64,000 nt of DNA. Source: Stichopus chloronotus. Lineage: Eukaryota; Echinodermata; Holothuroidea; Aspidochirotida; Stichopodidae. The stretch spans positions 2,170,001 to 2,234,000 of the forward strand of contig SFZH01000008.1 in assembly GCA_021234535.1 (NCBI GenBank), written 5' to 3'. Both the position numbers and the translations under genes were made by a program. The notes under the pieces were generated by a model. It had not been told where the DNA came from, did not search any database, and was given only the letters and a program-made list of their open reading frames with translations. This document shows positions 1 to 13,559 of this stretch, piece by piece (the first letter of the stretch is position 1; every line of letters begins with the position of its first letter).

Positions 1-3000
1 TATGACAAATCTGTAAATACATATGCTCCCACTCGATTTGGAGAAAGAAAGTGGAAAAAGGTATGTCAGATGAATGTCACAACTTTATATCCTCCTTTAA
101 ATCGTTATAAAGAGTATATATATGCAAAGCTAGTGACGTCATTATTTGTTTACAATTTCAATAGCAGTCCATTCAGAGAATGGAATGGCGTATACGTGTA
201 ACAAGTGGAACAATGATCTGTACCTACGAGGGTAAAGTACGCACTGTGAGTGCAACAAAGGTAACCGTCTAGCTCTTCAGTGAAATCATGAGTGGCAGTT
301 GGTTCCTCGATTTTCAAGGGTTTTGTGCAATGTCGTTAAAACAATAACCACTTTGTTTCATAAATAAACGATTTAAATTAATGAATTATTTCCGTTCAGT
401 ATTGAAAAGAAGTATATGGTAAAGTAAAGCTGGTAGCACTTAAAGCATTACAAAATGTTATAGAAATGTATTGAAGCTATTTTATCTGTAATTCAATTTC
501 ATCATTTATATTGGAATCCCTGGTTCTTTCTTGGCTAGATAAAATTTGCGATTATTCTTGCCTTTTTTCTATATTTTTAATTGAATTATTGTGCCTTGGT
601 AGAACTTGAGACTGCCCGCAAGGCGTGCGCATGGACTTGAATCGTGTTAGCCATTCAATTGTTTTCGGGTGAAGAAAAATAGTAAAGTTTGTTTGGAAGG
701 TATACGGAGAAGGTGAATTGGTAATTTTGCTAACTCAAAAGCCCGTGAAATAAAATGCTGGACAGGAAAGACTGCAGGAAATGAGAATGTAACAAAGGCT
801 GATTGGAGGAGTAAGAGCGTATAATAAAAAATACTATGGTGCATGGAAAGTTATATATACAGGCACAGGTTAAAGAAAAATAAAATTTATGGTACAATCA
901 GTTAAATAAAATACAAAAAAAATGTAAGAAAAAATGAAAGATGAAAGAATTAACTGAAATTTGAATTGAAAAAGTAGTAAAATTTATTTAGTCAAAGAAG
1001 TCAAACTGAGGTGGAAGTACAAGGTCAAAGCAGGTATCAGTGATATCTATATAGTATACAAAAATTCAGTTCTAGGTTTAAAAAAGTTAAAGCTATGATG
1101 TCTTTGAGTCAGCAATAAAATATATGAAACAAATTTTAACTCCTTCTAAATATGTTTATTTAACGGTAGTTTATGAATGTTAGTTGTGAAAAACCTCATG
1201 CACAGATATCTTTCACTTGTCAATGTTAGTCTCAAGTAAGTCTCTTTCTGAATTATTCAAAATAATCGTTTTTTTATTTGTTAAATTTTGCCTGACGTCT
1301 TAGGCCGCGATAGGTAATGTATGTGCCAACAGAATTCTCAGTTCTTGTCAAATTGTACCTATTAGGCTGCAGTACAAATGGTGGCCATATCACAAACTAT
1401 GAGCAAGATATTATTTGTGCAACTTTAAGTGGTTTTTTTTTTTTTTTTTGTTCTTCCACGTTTTGTTTCCATTGAAAAACATTATTTCAACTTAAAGCAA
1501 TCTTCATCTTATCACAGTAGTTTCGTTTGGGGGTGTGTTAAAAAAGACAAGAAACTTGTAAAGAGAAGATGAATAGAAAACTATACGAACTCAAGTCTAT
1601 ATCCAGACTGTTTCAGTACATGTGCAATCCTTATATCTGGTAATTTGCTTCACCCCCCCCCCCCTCCCTACTTTGAAACGTTGTGGCAATTTTCTTCAAC
1701 TTTTCAACTAAGGCTGGAACAAATAAATGACAATAACGCAGTCTGCAAATTCATTCGTCCAGTAAAGAATTAAGAGTAAACAGGGAAAATGAAATTATTG
1801 CACTTTGGAAACGTCTCTATTTTGACGACATAAATATTCCATCTATGTTGAATCCATACGCAATGCATAAGACATCAGTAACCCATCACTGATGTGTTAT
1901 TTTGGATCGTCAATAGTGTCTTGTGTGTTTGTCTGCAGATTTGTTCTCACTATGCTCGCCTGCTCTCTTAGTTGGATGTCTGGTTACCAATCTTTTAGTC
2001 TGTTTATCCGTCCGTTTGTTTGCCTACCAGCATGTCAATATGTCTGTCTATTTTGCATGTTTTCTCTCTGCTTGACCAATGTTCGTTATGGTCTATTTCT
2101 TCACTTTCATATTTAAGCAAACACTTCTTACCTTTCTTGTTTTGTTACATTAAAAGAGAATAACGAGTTCCTTTATTTTTGTCTTATCTTTTTTTAAAAA
2201 GCTTGTCGTAAAGTTCCGACGAATATACGTAACAAACTTGCTACGAGCCTCTGTATCACTGCAAAATAATCGCTGCACATGTAGTAACATGTGTATTGCT
2301 TTGATCAAGGTTTACTGTTAACGGAAGAACCGGAAAATGACCGACTTAATAAAATCAATTTCAATTCCTAGAAGAAACAACAACAACAACGAAATTGAAT
2401 TCCGAATGAACTGCATGACTGCTTTTGTACTTTAATAAGAAAAAGTAAACGTTTAATCTCCACAGACCAGCTCTAGCGAAGAGCAGCTATTCTGACTTAG
2501 GCATTTTTTATTCTGAAAAGTGCTTTGAGTATTTCTTAATTCGAAAACTGATAGTACATAAAGAGGTACATGTTGAGACAGCTGTGAATTAACGAAGAGG
2601 ACTACGATTAGTTTACACGGTGTATCATGTATACTAAATCTCCCTGAAGTACAGACGGCTTGCATGTGACATTACACTTGAAAGGTGGGTTGGTGTAATT
2701 CTTGTAAGGACTGAAGTAATGTTCTGCAAACTCTACCTTCAAACGTAGGTCATGAATATAAATCTTGCAAACATTTATCACTAGAAACTTACTGCAGAGC
2801 TGAAAATTTTGACCACAAAATCCTAAATCGACACTTAAAAGAATTAACTTAAAAAGTTTTCAGCAAGAATTAAAAAAAAAGTTAACTTCAAACTGCGTTT
2901 TCAGTCCTAAAGGAAGGACTTTGTTCGAAAATCAATTTGAAACGTCAGTTCCCAGTGATTGCTTTTCGTGACAGTTGATGGCTTACGTGGGGAATATTTG

Positions 3001-3190
3001 CCTAGCGAGTAATTATAACCATAGCATATATCTTTTGCTTTGTTTTTTATATCCATCTCATTAATTGTTCCTGTGTCTAATATATACAAGTATTTACAAA
3101 TAGAATTGATGCTTTGTAACGAAGACTGAAATTTTGAGAGGTGAAAATGAAATTAAACATCAACATATATTTTTTTGAAAGTTGGCGATA
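1..3190. other. Non-coding stretch
   Basis: No credible exon was seen. It contains a perfect TGACGTCA (134-141), a 17-base poly-T (1433-1449), a 12-base poly-C (1653-1664) and a short CAA repeat (2376-2391). It is probably intergenic or intronic. Confidence 0.5.
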
Positions 3191-3197
3191 TGGCTAC

Positions 3198-3229
3198 ACA
3201 GATATTTAGAGATATCTACAAATATCTGT
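3198..3229. repeat. Perfect 10-bp inverted repeat (hairpin/cruciform)
   Basis: ACAGATATTT (3198-3207) and AAATATCTGT (3220-3229) are exact inverted copies around a 12-base loop that itself contains AGATATCT. A further ACAGATATTT follows at 3234. About 60 bases on, GATCAAAT and ATTTGATC (3290-3307) form another near-palindrome. This is seen directly; function unknown. Confidence 0.7.
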
Positions 3230-3524
3230 TATACAGATATTTTATCGGATGGAGGAAACAAATCTATGAAAAAAAATTGTTATGGCCTAGATCAAATTGA
3301 TTTGATCGAAAGCAATGTATAATCTAATATCAACTCTCTAAATTGCAACGAGTGACATAAAGGATGACTCCAAAATTAAGACTGGATATTCACTTTAAAA
3401 GAATGAGAATAACTCCTTTCCAGTGACATTTCTTTCTCCAAATAAATAGTCATCCATAATTTCACACTAAAAGGGTGATTTTTCACTCTTAAGATTTTAG
3501 TGAGAAGGACATCGAACTTTCTGG

Positions 3525-3577
3525 CATTAAAATCAGCATTAAAATCAGCATTAAAATCAGCATTAAAATCAGCATTT
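3525..3577. repeat. 12-bp tandem array
   Basis: Four identical CATTAAAATCAG units plus a partial fifth run without mismatch, which suggests recent expansion by slippage. Confidence 0.9.
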
Positions 3578-4021
3578 CAAATTGTTCTAAGTCCTTAGAC
3601 GTTTTTATTGTTCAACATCTCACCTAGAAAGACAGTATAATCTCTACGTTGGTAATAAAGTTTCCACAGTTTTAAGGGTAATTGAGCTCTGTGTCGTTTT
3701 TGTAGTCAAATTCTTCTCATGCTTTACAATAATTTAATTCTTCTTTATTTGTATTGTTGGAATGTTGTCTGGAGCAGTGCCTTACCAACTAAGATCCAAA
3801 ACTCTTAATACTTCAGAAAAGATGAATACGCTTGATTTCCGACAAATATCGCCTTCATCACGCCAATCCTCTGTTTGCAAAGTTCAAGGCTCTCTACATC
3901 GTTATGCTGCATAGATGTGTTTATATTCAATTGGTTTCACGAGAATTGGCCTTCCACTTTAAAGCTCTTCTTCTTCCCTTAGTGAAGATTGTTACAACCG
4001 GTATTGTAATGAAAAAAATTA

Positions 4022-4162
4022 ACCGATAATGTAAAACGAACCGATAATGTAACAACAAATCGACCGATAATGTTAAAACCAATAATGTAGTAAAATAAAA
4101 TACCGATAATGTAGTAACCGATGACGTAGTAAAAAACTTAACCGATAATGTACTAATGGCAA
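4022..4162. repeat. Interrupted tandem array of ACCGATAATGTA units
   Basis: Seven copies of ACCGATAATGTA or close variants occur at 15-24 base spacing, several followed by GTAA. The spacers are A-rich and vary in length. The reverse complement is faintly similar to the TTACATTAACGGTT motifs near 21.4 kb. Confidence 0.8.
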
Positions 4163-4934
4163 ACCTGTAACTTTACCGCTTGTGTTACTAAGTGTAACTA
4201 AGTAATAAAGCCAGAACCCACAAATGCATTGTGGTTTCGATGATACATTGTGAATGTGGCACATTAAGACAATGACGTGTAACATGCATGGCTTCAGTAA
4301 TTTATCATATTACCAATATGTATGACACAACAGCTATACACAATGCTGACCATATAATGTGATGACTGATAAGCATCATGATTATATCACCTTTTATCAC
4401 GATAATAAAATGAAACACTAAGGCGGCAGAAGGCTTAGTATTTCAAAAGTTAAACAGGGATTTTAAGCTTGTTAGGTTACTTATCTACCAAGCTGGTTAT
4501 ATTTTAATGGGTCTCTCATCTCATCTGTAACAGCCTGATTGACATTCTACTACACGGTCGTTAATTTATTTGCGTTGATAAGAGTGAAAAGAACGTTTGT
4601 TGGGCACCACTGACACTAGCAGTGCTGTGCATGAATAGCTTAGGATTAGTGAACTTCGGTAGGCTACTGGCTTAATGATCCTATTGTGACTCTATATGGA
4701 CAAGCGAGGAACAAAAGACTCGAAGAATTAAGATAATTCTATATCGTTTGTTAATTCTCCAGCTTGACGATTAAAGATGGCAGATGTAGATAAACATTAA
4801 AAATACTTGTGTTTTAAATAATAAAAATCGGTGCGAGTCTGAAAGTAAAACAGAGAGACAAAATGTTGTCAAATCTAGGCTGAAATTTTACACAGCTTGT
4901 GCACGATGCCAGTCTTGAGAAACCGAACAGCCAG
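4163..4934. other. Non-coding stretch
   Basis: AT-rich sequence with no exon-like open frame, repeat array or RNA gene that I can support. Confidence 0.5.
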
Positions 4935-5006
4935 TTCGGATAAACGGGCCTTGGGATAAACGGGGCTTCGGATAAACGGGGTTCGAATAAACGAGGTTTT
5001 ACTGTA
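4935..5006. mobile_element. Pogo/Tigger-like terminal repeat with internal tandem copies
   Basis: Read on the minus strand the segment begins TA-CAGTAAAACCTCGTTTAT, the style of pogo/Tigger-type Tc1-mariner DNA transposon ends with a TA target duplication. It then repeats CCCCGTTTATCCGAAG-like units four times. No matching opposite end or transposase was found in the window, so this is at best a solo end or MITE fragment. Confidence 0.4.
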
Positions 5007-8000
5007 CATACTTTTTCTCTTCAAGTTGTGTATTTCGTGGTTTGCTCTTGTTATTTATTGCTTTAGTTGTTACTTTAACTTTTGTTACCTTTTCCTCTCT
5101 CGCGTAATTCGTGATTTTTTTTTGGTTTAAATTGTTCTTTTTGTATTTGCTGTTATTAGTCAATTTCCTTTTCACTTGAATTTCTATGGGAGATTACCCT
5201 TGGAATCTTTCTGTTATCTCTTTATTTCCTTATCTATTATCCTGTTTGATTGTATCTTTATACTCAAGTTGTTGAAAGACTCTAGAGAGTAAAGCTTATA
5301 ACTGAATATATTTTGTGTTCAAAATGGAGAAGGTGACATATAGGTATCGTCTGCTTGTAGGGTGAGAATTAACTACATAATGGTTGTGACAATATGACTA
5401 TACATGTCAAGTGGTATAGTTTGCCGAGGTATACATGTTAAAGAAGGACATACCAAGTGAGCTTTATAACTACTTTCAACCTGCACTCGTCATTTGAGTT
5501 ACAAGCAAAATAAGCGAAAGCGTGACCATGCGTCTCCTTTCAAACTCTGAAAATGAAAAACTTTTAAACGTTTAAGATTTAATAGGCCTATAAGTGATGG
5601 GGAAGATTTCAGCTCACTTGACAGGGCACTTAAAACACGAGGACGTGAAAGTTAACGCCCCCCCCCCCAAAAAAAAAAGGCAAGTCGTCGACGGAAGAAT
5701 TAAAAGAAATAGAAAAGACAAAGCTCAATTAAATATACTTAGTGGAGATGTAGAAGGATTTACGTAAGTCAGAGGTAAGACATACGATGTCTGGCACGAT
5801 ACATGGTATGATGTCTTTAAAGTATTTTAGTTTCTTAAGTTGTCATAATTTTGTTTAAAGGCAGGAAACCGTCCCTTGTGTCTTTCGTTGCATGTAATTA
5901 TGCAATATGATATAGATATAATGCGTAGCTTGTATTTAACATACATAAAACCATGTGTCCGCATTCTTTGACTTTCAGTTGGTACCGAATAGGCATGACG
6001 CATAATTTTACTCTAGATGTCGCACATACTGATGGGGTGTATCAACATTATGGAAATTAATAGAAACCTAAGTGACGTGTTACTGGTTGCGTTCCATGGA
6101 CTTTGCGTTTCCTTGTAAAATGACAATGTGGAACAAGAATGAGAAAAAAAAAAAAAACAATACACCGGATCTTCACACAATCTTGTTTCGTTGCAGTTTT
6201 CATCTACTCACACAGAAGAATATTTGATTCCCCATGCTTCCTTCTTGGGATGATATGGATATGCAAATATTCAAGGCATGAATGAGGTTTCATTTGACTT
6301 ACAGTTTTGTCCGATGCAACCTGTTGCTGATAGTCATCTCAATTTAGTTCTAAAAATATATTGTACGGCGAACCGATAAAATCTTTTTTCCGTCACAGGC
6401 TCTTGAGTACTCTAGTAACCATTCTGCTGCCACTATGTCTCTGTCCTCCCACACTGTTTAAAGCACCGCAAATGAGAATGCGGACAATTAAAGTGATTGC
6501 GTGTGTAGGCCTACTGAAAAACCAAACAGATAAGATTATGTTTTATCTTAACTTTTTCTTTATTTTTAAATGTACGCTCGAGGTTGTACATGGACGGACT
6601 ACATCTGTCAAAGAAGGAAAATGACAGAAACTACTTTGAAAAGCAACGGAATTGTCATAAAAACAGTAAAACACAGAAATCACATTTGAAAATTAACTGT
6701 TCTTACTGTAAGCTCCTACATAATGAATATGCAACAGTACAGGTCTCATTAGTGTATCAAAAACATACTACTCAAGTCGTCGCTCCTTAGTCGGTATCTG
6801 GAATTGTGGTATTTGGTGACAGGAAGCACTGTATTTACAAATAACCGACGAACTGAACACAACATTGCGGTGTCAGTGATCCTGAGTTGTTTTGTCTAAC
6901 TGAATATTCAATACTAGTATACTTCCTATTGGCTTGTTTAAAGAAGCGCATGGTTGTTTTGAATGAGAACTGTCAACCACTACATTATCGTATTCTACAC
7001 TTTTTGTCGTTATTTTAGAAGAATTTGAAATCATATAGCAGAATTAACCAACTGAAACTTATTTATTTTCCCAGATTGCCTGAATGGTGTAATTAAAAGC
7101 CTTACCAAACTTTTGGAGATGAAATTTCAATGTTTTTACTTTTTGCCTACCCACGCAATCACTTAATAGTCTAGGATATCTGGTATGAGAACATGTTATT
7201 TACACTCGTACTCACAATTTAGAGAAAGTACTGTCCTGACTGGTTCTACGTAATGAATATTCATACAGTAGTTGATTTGGAGCACCCAATCCATATGATG
7301 TCATGCACTTTGACAAGTCTTAAGACTTGTATGTATCCCTTATTTCTGAAAGTTACTACAGAAATGCACAGTCGCAGAAGGCAAGGGGGGGGGCACATTC
7401 CCCAGCAGCGGTTTTTCTGGAGGGGGCGAAATGGCGCCTCTAGCTCATGGAAGATAATTTCCTGCGATCTGTAGTATTGTGTGAAGACGATTGTACTATT
7501 TTCTTCTACCAACTCAATCACACAGCAGGGGCCAGCTACAATATGAGAGTCGATTACTGTTCAAATATCTGAACGAAACCAATTCGAGGAGATAACAGTT
7601 CAGAACAGAGCAGTGCACAGAAGGGAAGTCGCTGTAACAACAGGCGCTGTGGAAATGTGGGCAGGAAGGGGAAAGATTCACTAAGTCTTAACCAAGACTT
7701 TATCTAGGGACTTTTGTACAACAAAAAAATTCTGGTACGCTCCTCGTCAACTGATGGTGTTGTTTCGCTTAGGGTAATTATTTTTCGACGCTAAGCAACC
7801 ATGCTATTGTGAGGGAAGCCCGTGGCTATTACTAAAATTTCACGTTGTCACTGTCCAACTCAACAAATTTAGATTTAATTTGATATCCTCCTCTTTGTTA
7901 CAAAGTCAGTCCAGGTAGAAAAAACTCAGATTACTCTTGGACGGAGGACTCATCTCACTGTTACCAAACCACTGATTGAACCCAAATACTCGCCGTTGCT

Positions 8001-9975
8001 AAGCATCGTTGCTTCAAATGCCACCACTTTATCCTCCGTCTCGGATCCAGCACCAGTGTAGGCCACAAGTACTAACTTCACATGTCGTCAGATGGCACGA
8101 AGTTAACTGTTATATTATTACCATGAAGCTAAGTAGTAGTATCTCAACTCATATTTTATATTTGCATATTTGCATTGCTATCTTGACAATAACTACAATG
8201 TCAGAGTTTGTCGATTACTGCACAAATACAAAAATTATTCGACGTGTTATATTTACGATCTTACGACATTTACAGTCCTTAATCGTTTCACAACACGTGT
8301 GTGCGCGCTCATTTCTGTGTATGGTTTGACTTGTCTTTGTGATACTCCTTTCTCAGTACTCGTCGTGTTTCTTTTTGATGTCAGACGTAACGTTTGACCT
8401 TGCCGGCAGAAATCCTTTCATCAGAGCGTCGTGTTTCGTACGATGCACTTTAAATACTTATCGTTAAAACAGTTTCCTTTTTATTAAAGGAGATACTCTA
8501 TAATTGAGACATCAGTTGTACGTCAAGCGTTAAATGTCTAAATTAGTATCTTGGTTTCAAATAAGTTGAAGCATGCCAATCTCAAACTCGAAGTAGTTTG
8601 GGCCTTTATCGCGAGTTTGATCGGATTTTAAGTGATTCCATTTTATGAAGTCTCTCTCACCAGCACAGTTTATTCAAAATTTGTTTTGGGTCACAGTGTA
8701 TGTCCATAATCTTAACTGTGATTGGTCGTCTGATTAAAATTTCGTGTGACGTCAGTCTCCTACTGATAACTCTATACAAACGTCACCAGTTCAAGGTAAC
8801 TCTTTGCCCTTAGCAATGCAACATCGCGGTTAGGACATTGGTAACACACGTGTGCACCTACTACTTAGGTATAGTATGCAACTGTACACGGGTATACGTG
8901 TAAGTAAAAGTAAACTTTTTGTACTCAGCGTTCTCAAGAACAGACTGATGTCACCTTACATTTATAAACGATTAATCATGAAAATAGACGATAATGGACC
9001 ATTAATCACCTTTAAAAAAGCTCACCTTTAGAATTGTGTTTTCTGCAGGAATTGATTTGTCAGCATTTCTGCCCCTAAGTAATTACCTACTAATACTCTT
9101 TTCCGTTTACATGTTCGTGGTAACATGGAGCTACTAAAGAGGCCAATGGTGGTGCATTTTACAAGTCGAATGTTCAGAAAAGTCTGTTAACATTTCGTAG
9201 GACAAGTTTTAGTCATTAATAACCGTTCTTTTATACACGTAGTAATTACGGCACATTTCTAATTATGATAAGCTATATTGGACTAAATTTCGACTGGTGA
9301 TCACGTACCTGTTAGTAACTTTAAAACATATATATATATATATATACAGTTACAGAGCTGTTTATCTGATGATCCACAGAAGTGTTGCATAGGGACCACG
9401 TTAGTTTCACGACTTAGTATATTTCTCAGTAAGTGAATAAATTATTGCATGCCGTCCTCACACGCAATATGTACACAGATATACACACAGATGTCGTAGA
9501 ACAAGTGTACCGCAGTCCCCAGATTAGGAATGCGCAACTCTGTACATACGGCTAGAGCCATACATGGCTCTGCATACGGCTCTGTTAAGTATACGTTAGT
9601 GAAAAAAAGAAAAAAGATGGCGTACTTTCAGTAAGCGTGAATTTGAAGTTGAATGCCATTTCTCTGTAGATATACGATAAAACAGTTATCTAGATGTTTA
9701 TGAATTATTACTATCTGGAAGTTAATGTGGACCTATTGATATGAAGAAAGACTGCGATTGTAAATGATTATTCATAATTAAATGTTATCCAATGCTTGAT
9801 CATGTAGTAAGTAGAGGATAATTCACAATCGCGGTGTGGGGGGGGGGGGGGGGCGTAATCCAAGCGATGGCGAGGGCGCAGTTTGAGTACATCCAGTAGG
9901 GTTCCTACTGGAAAGCCTAGTATTCAGTGATAGAATCAAACCCGGGAGCGCATTATCCTCTCTTCAATGCACATG
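5007..9975. other. Non-coding stretch
   Basis: No supported exon. It contains poly-C (5658-5668), poly-G (7384-7392), a TGACGTCA (8747-8754), an AT dinucleotide run (9327-9347) and a 16-base poly-G (9838-9853). TAGGCCTA occurs at 5583-5590 and 6506-6513. Confidence 0.5.
9327..9347. repeat. TA dinucleotide microsatellite
   Basis: About ten TA units form an uninterrupted simple repeat. Confidence 0.9.
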
Positions 9976-9984
9976 TTCAACGTT

Positions 9985-10040
9985 AATTAATCTTGTTCAT
10001 TCATACAATGCGAGATTTTGATGAAAAACACGGAAACGTA
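9985..10040 (+). repeat. Dispersed repeat, copy 1
   Basis: The segment containing CTTGTTCATTCATACAATGC and then GAGATTTTGATGAAAAA closely matches a second copy at 17665-17725 in the same orientation. Similarity fades on both sides, as expected for fragments of an old interspersed element. Confidence 0.6.
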
Positions 10041-10671
10041 AGAAAATTTGGGTTTGTAAAAGAACACGTATTTATTGAAAACGAACCCCGAGGAGAGGTA
10101 ACACGTTTAACAACATAACAAAACTGTTCGTTCGCTACTGCCAAAGCACCACCACTCTTTCGGACATAAGATAGCAGAACACACAAAACCCTTTCGATCT
10201 ATGTTTCTATTGTATTCATCCGCTGGTGATTTTACCGTGCTACTATCAAAGGATAAAAAACGCGGTCATCTGACTGTTATGGGCCAATAGGAGTTGAGGA
10301 TTCTTCCTAGGTATGAATGAATGTCAGATCATGTCTCACTACCGCAACATTCCTGAAGTAATCAGATCTTTATACGCTGTATCACTTCTTACTCTATCTT
10401 CTTTTGTTCTTACTTTATCATTTTTATATAGGCCTATGTTGATGTTTCCATGGAATGTAACAATTGCTGTACGTTATGGGGGCGTACAGTTTGTCTTCGG
10501 GATCTGATTAAGTTTTGCTTTACTTTATGATCATGTATATCATGTTCCACGTTATACGATAGTAGTGGGTAATAAATGACCTGGTAGTTCACTCAAACTT
10601 TCATCTCAATATATAACATTTGGTAAGCTATAAGACTCTGCTAGGGTCATAAACGATAGATTTTACAATTT

Positions 10672-11133
10672 TTGAACGGTATGGTCGTCTGGATTATGCC
10701 ATCCCCAACGAGAGCAGACAAAAGTCTCAAAATAGAGTCCCATATGACACGATATCAATTACTACCAAAGATTATCTACCCAGTGAAAGACTTGGTATTT
10801 TGCCTTGAAAATTGTAACAAGTGTGGAATAGCGATCGCTGTCGGTAAGGAGGGAAAAACCAAGAAGTTTAGAACGGATGTACCATATTCGTCGTTCCTAT
10901 TTGTATGTAACGTCCTTCTAAGACTTTTAGTAGAGGTATGATTGATAAAGCAAGTAGCTAAAGTCGGATACAAAGAACAGAGACTTGATATTCTAGCGCC
11001 ACCGATCCAAAACTTCTCACATAGGCTACTAGTTGCACTAATAGCAACGGTACCTACCAAAAAAGAGGGCGCTTTTGTTCTAGGTTTCATACTGGTACAC
11101 AATAAATCAAAGCAGTGTCACATCTTAAATTAG
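10672..11133 (+). other. Region open on both strands, unknown
   Basis: Two consecutive plus-strand frames (10672-10941 and 10942-11133, same frame, separated only by a stop codon) overlap a 108-codon minus-strand frame (10776-11102). The plus peptides are moderately charged (for example CGIAIAVGKEGKTKKFRTDV). A single in-frame stop between two open segments could mark a decayed coding sequence, but no family is recognised and no splice signals stand out. Confidence 0.15.
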
Positions 11134-13440
11134 GTACACTGTCTCTGGTTACACTCATAAATGATACTTGCGCAATGCAGCACATTTACATAACCAAACA
11201 AGCCAAAAGTACATATAGGAGAACATTCTTTTTTCATACAACGTCAAGGACAAAATTAAAAATCCAGACTTTATTGTACTACTTATTCGAGTATATAGTA
11301 ACATGAATTCCATATATTGGTACCAAGTGGAATTAATGCCACCATGAATTAATTTATCTCATCATGTACTCGTAATGTTTATATCTCAATAATATGGTCA
11401 TAAATTCTATATTTTGGTACCGCTTTGGCTAATCATAAACGTCTATACCCAGTTCTTATTGACAAGTGATTGTTCCTGAAACTTGGGTACGAATCTTGCG
11501 CATAGGAATGAATTTCATTTTGGTGATCTACATCATTTATATTCGTTATATATTATTTTTACATCATATTTTGTATAATCAAAACGGTTATTTAACATCT
11601 GGTAGAAAACTTCATAATAAGTGATGTGATACACAATCGTTCATTTAAATCAAGCAAAAGAAGAAGCGTTAATCAATTGATGTGTCAGAGGCACGTTTTT
11701 AAAACAATTTTGATGTGTCACGTGTTACACATCTCCATTGGCGAAACTGCTAATACTGTCAGAAAGAATAATATCTTATGATGGTAGATCTTTAACGTGG
11801 TACGTACTTTTAGTTAACGCTAAAGTGTTAGGCTCAATGAAAACATTAAACAGGATGATATAATAGTCTGATGTTCCAGGCAAAATGAACAATACTTATG
11901 TACTACAGGCGGCCCCGACTCGGTTATGACACTAATAGTACTCAGGTTTTCCTTCTAGCTTATACAAAAACAGGAGGGGAGGGGGACAGGGGGTATACAA
12001 AGTCAATACAATGAGAAGTCTACCTCTTGATTACATTTCACTCCGTAATTACATGAGATTACACAATCTAATGTAATCCATCCTTTCATGTAATGTTTCA
12101 GTACAGAATCTCAATCAAACTTCACCCTTAGGGTCTCGTTTTAATTTTTCGAGTCTATGTGACTGAAATAGTGAAAATAGCCGACTATTCCGTAATAGCA
12201 TTGAGCCGAAATGGTAGAAGCAGGCTAAATAATACTTGTAGCAAACAAGAGCTGAAGCCGAGTACAGCTGACTGCACAAACTACTGTAACGTCCGTGCAA
12301 GGGCGCAAACAGAAAAAAAAATGGAGAAGTCAAAAGAAACCCTTTCTTTCAAGATCAAACATTGACTGAAGCAAATTACCTATTTTATTTCATGTAACAC
12401 CGTAGCGTATGATGGTGAAAAAATAGTCATCTGCATGGGAGGGGGACGCCCTCTATTTTACAGCCAATCTACGCTTTCATTTTCGTTGATCATCTCTGAT
12501 AATGTATTCTAACTTGCTGCCATCACTCAACTCTAGTTTCCCCAGCTTGTGTGTGTTACAATTTGCTATAGCATGAATGTGTGTAGAACATATTAGTATG
12601 GGTTCCTAAAAGAAAAGAGATTTATTGGGTGGTAAAGCAATATCAAATGAGATAGCAGATAGTTACGGAAGCGCTTTTTCCCGAAATTAACGCAAAGTGG
12701 AAACAATTTTACTTCTAGTACTAAACAAAGCTACGGCAAGCCTTTGCGTGAAAACAATTATTCCATCCAAACTTTAAAAAAAATTGTCACCGCTGTCAAC
12801 CAGAATAATTTCAGATTATATGATACAGTACACTTGAAGTAATATCGAACACTTTGCCGGCTGCCATTTTCAATGTTCATGAAGTGAAGCGGCCGCCGTG
12901 TAGTGATGGATGATAAAACTAATACCATACAGTCGTCGGCGCTAGCTAACTTTTAGCCCATGGCTGTTTGCTGGAAACACACGTCATTACGTCAGCGAGA
13001 GAAAATGCCCGCAAGGAGTGACGTATGTCCGTCTGTCTTGGTCAGGGGACGGTGACGGGGGTAAGTTGGGGGTTGGGAGAGGATGCAAATCTCCCCAGGA
13101 TCGCACAAATTTGGAAGCCCAAAAAAAGTTCATGAAATAATGGGCACCAAAGTAATTAAAAAAAAAAATGGAAAGTGAAGCAAAAGTTCGTATATCAAAG
13201 GTTTGTACTAAAATGTTATTATTCCATACATTTGTGATTAGATAGTGATTTACGCAACAACCTGGCAAACCTGTTGTACGTTGACCTAGTTTCACTACCC
13301 TAGGAAGTACGATGGGCGGTATTATTGGTACGTGGTGAATATTGACAGTCGTGGATTAACCAACCGTGTTAAAGAAGCCCTAAACGCAATCTTGCTAAAC
13401 ATAGTTTGTCCCTTGGTTTCAACATTAATCAATGAGTGTG
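11134..13440. other. Non-coding stretch
   Basis: AT-rich sequence with no convincing exon. TAATACTGTCAG near 11752 resembles the miR-8/200 seed region, but there is no hairpin. Confidence 0.45.
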
Positions 13441-13470
13441 TATATATGTAAACCAGTGACTGGAGTGTGA

Positions 13471-13541
13471 GGGGCCCGTGCTCTGTACCTAGGCCCATCC
13501 GGGCTCTCTGCGGCCATGGCCCTGATGCTTTCCAGTTACTG
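13471..13541 (+). other. Possible first exon of a plus-strand gene
   Basis: A TATATATG stretch (13441-13448) is followed by a locally GC-rich segment with ATG at 13516 and an ATTACTG|GTAAGTATC-type donor at 13542. It would encode only MALMLSSY before the intron. GC-rich first exons behind a TATA box are common, but no partner exon was identified. The downstream candidate at 21745 is not phase-compatible with it directly. The opposite strand is also open here. Confidence 0.18.
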
Positions 13542-13559
13542 GTAAGTATCGCATTCATA

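Noticed and set aside
11752..11776. miR-8/200-like TAATACTGTCAG
   Set aside because: The match stops after 12 bases and the flanks do not form a precursor hairpin.
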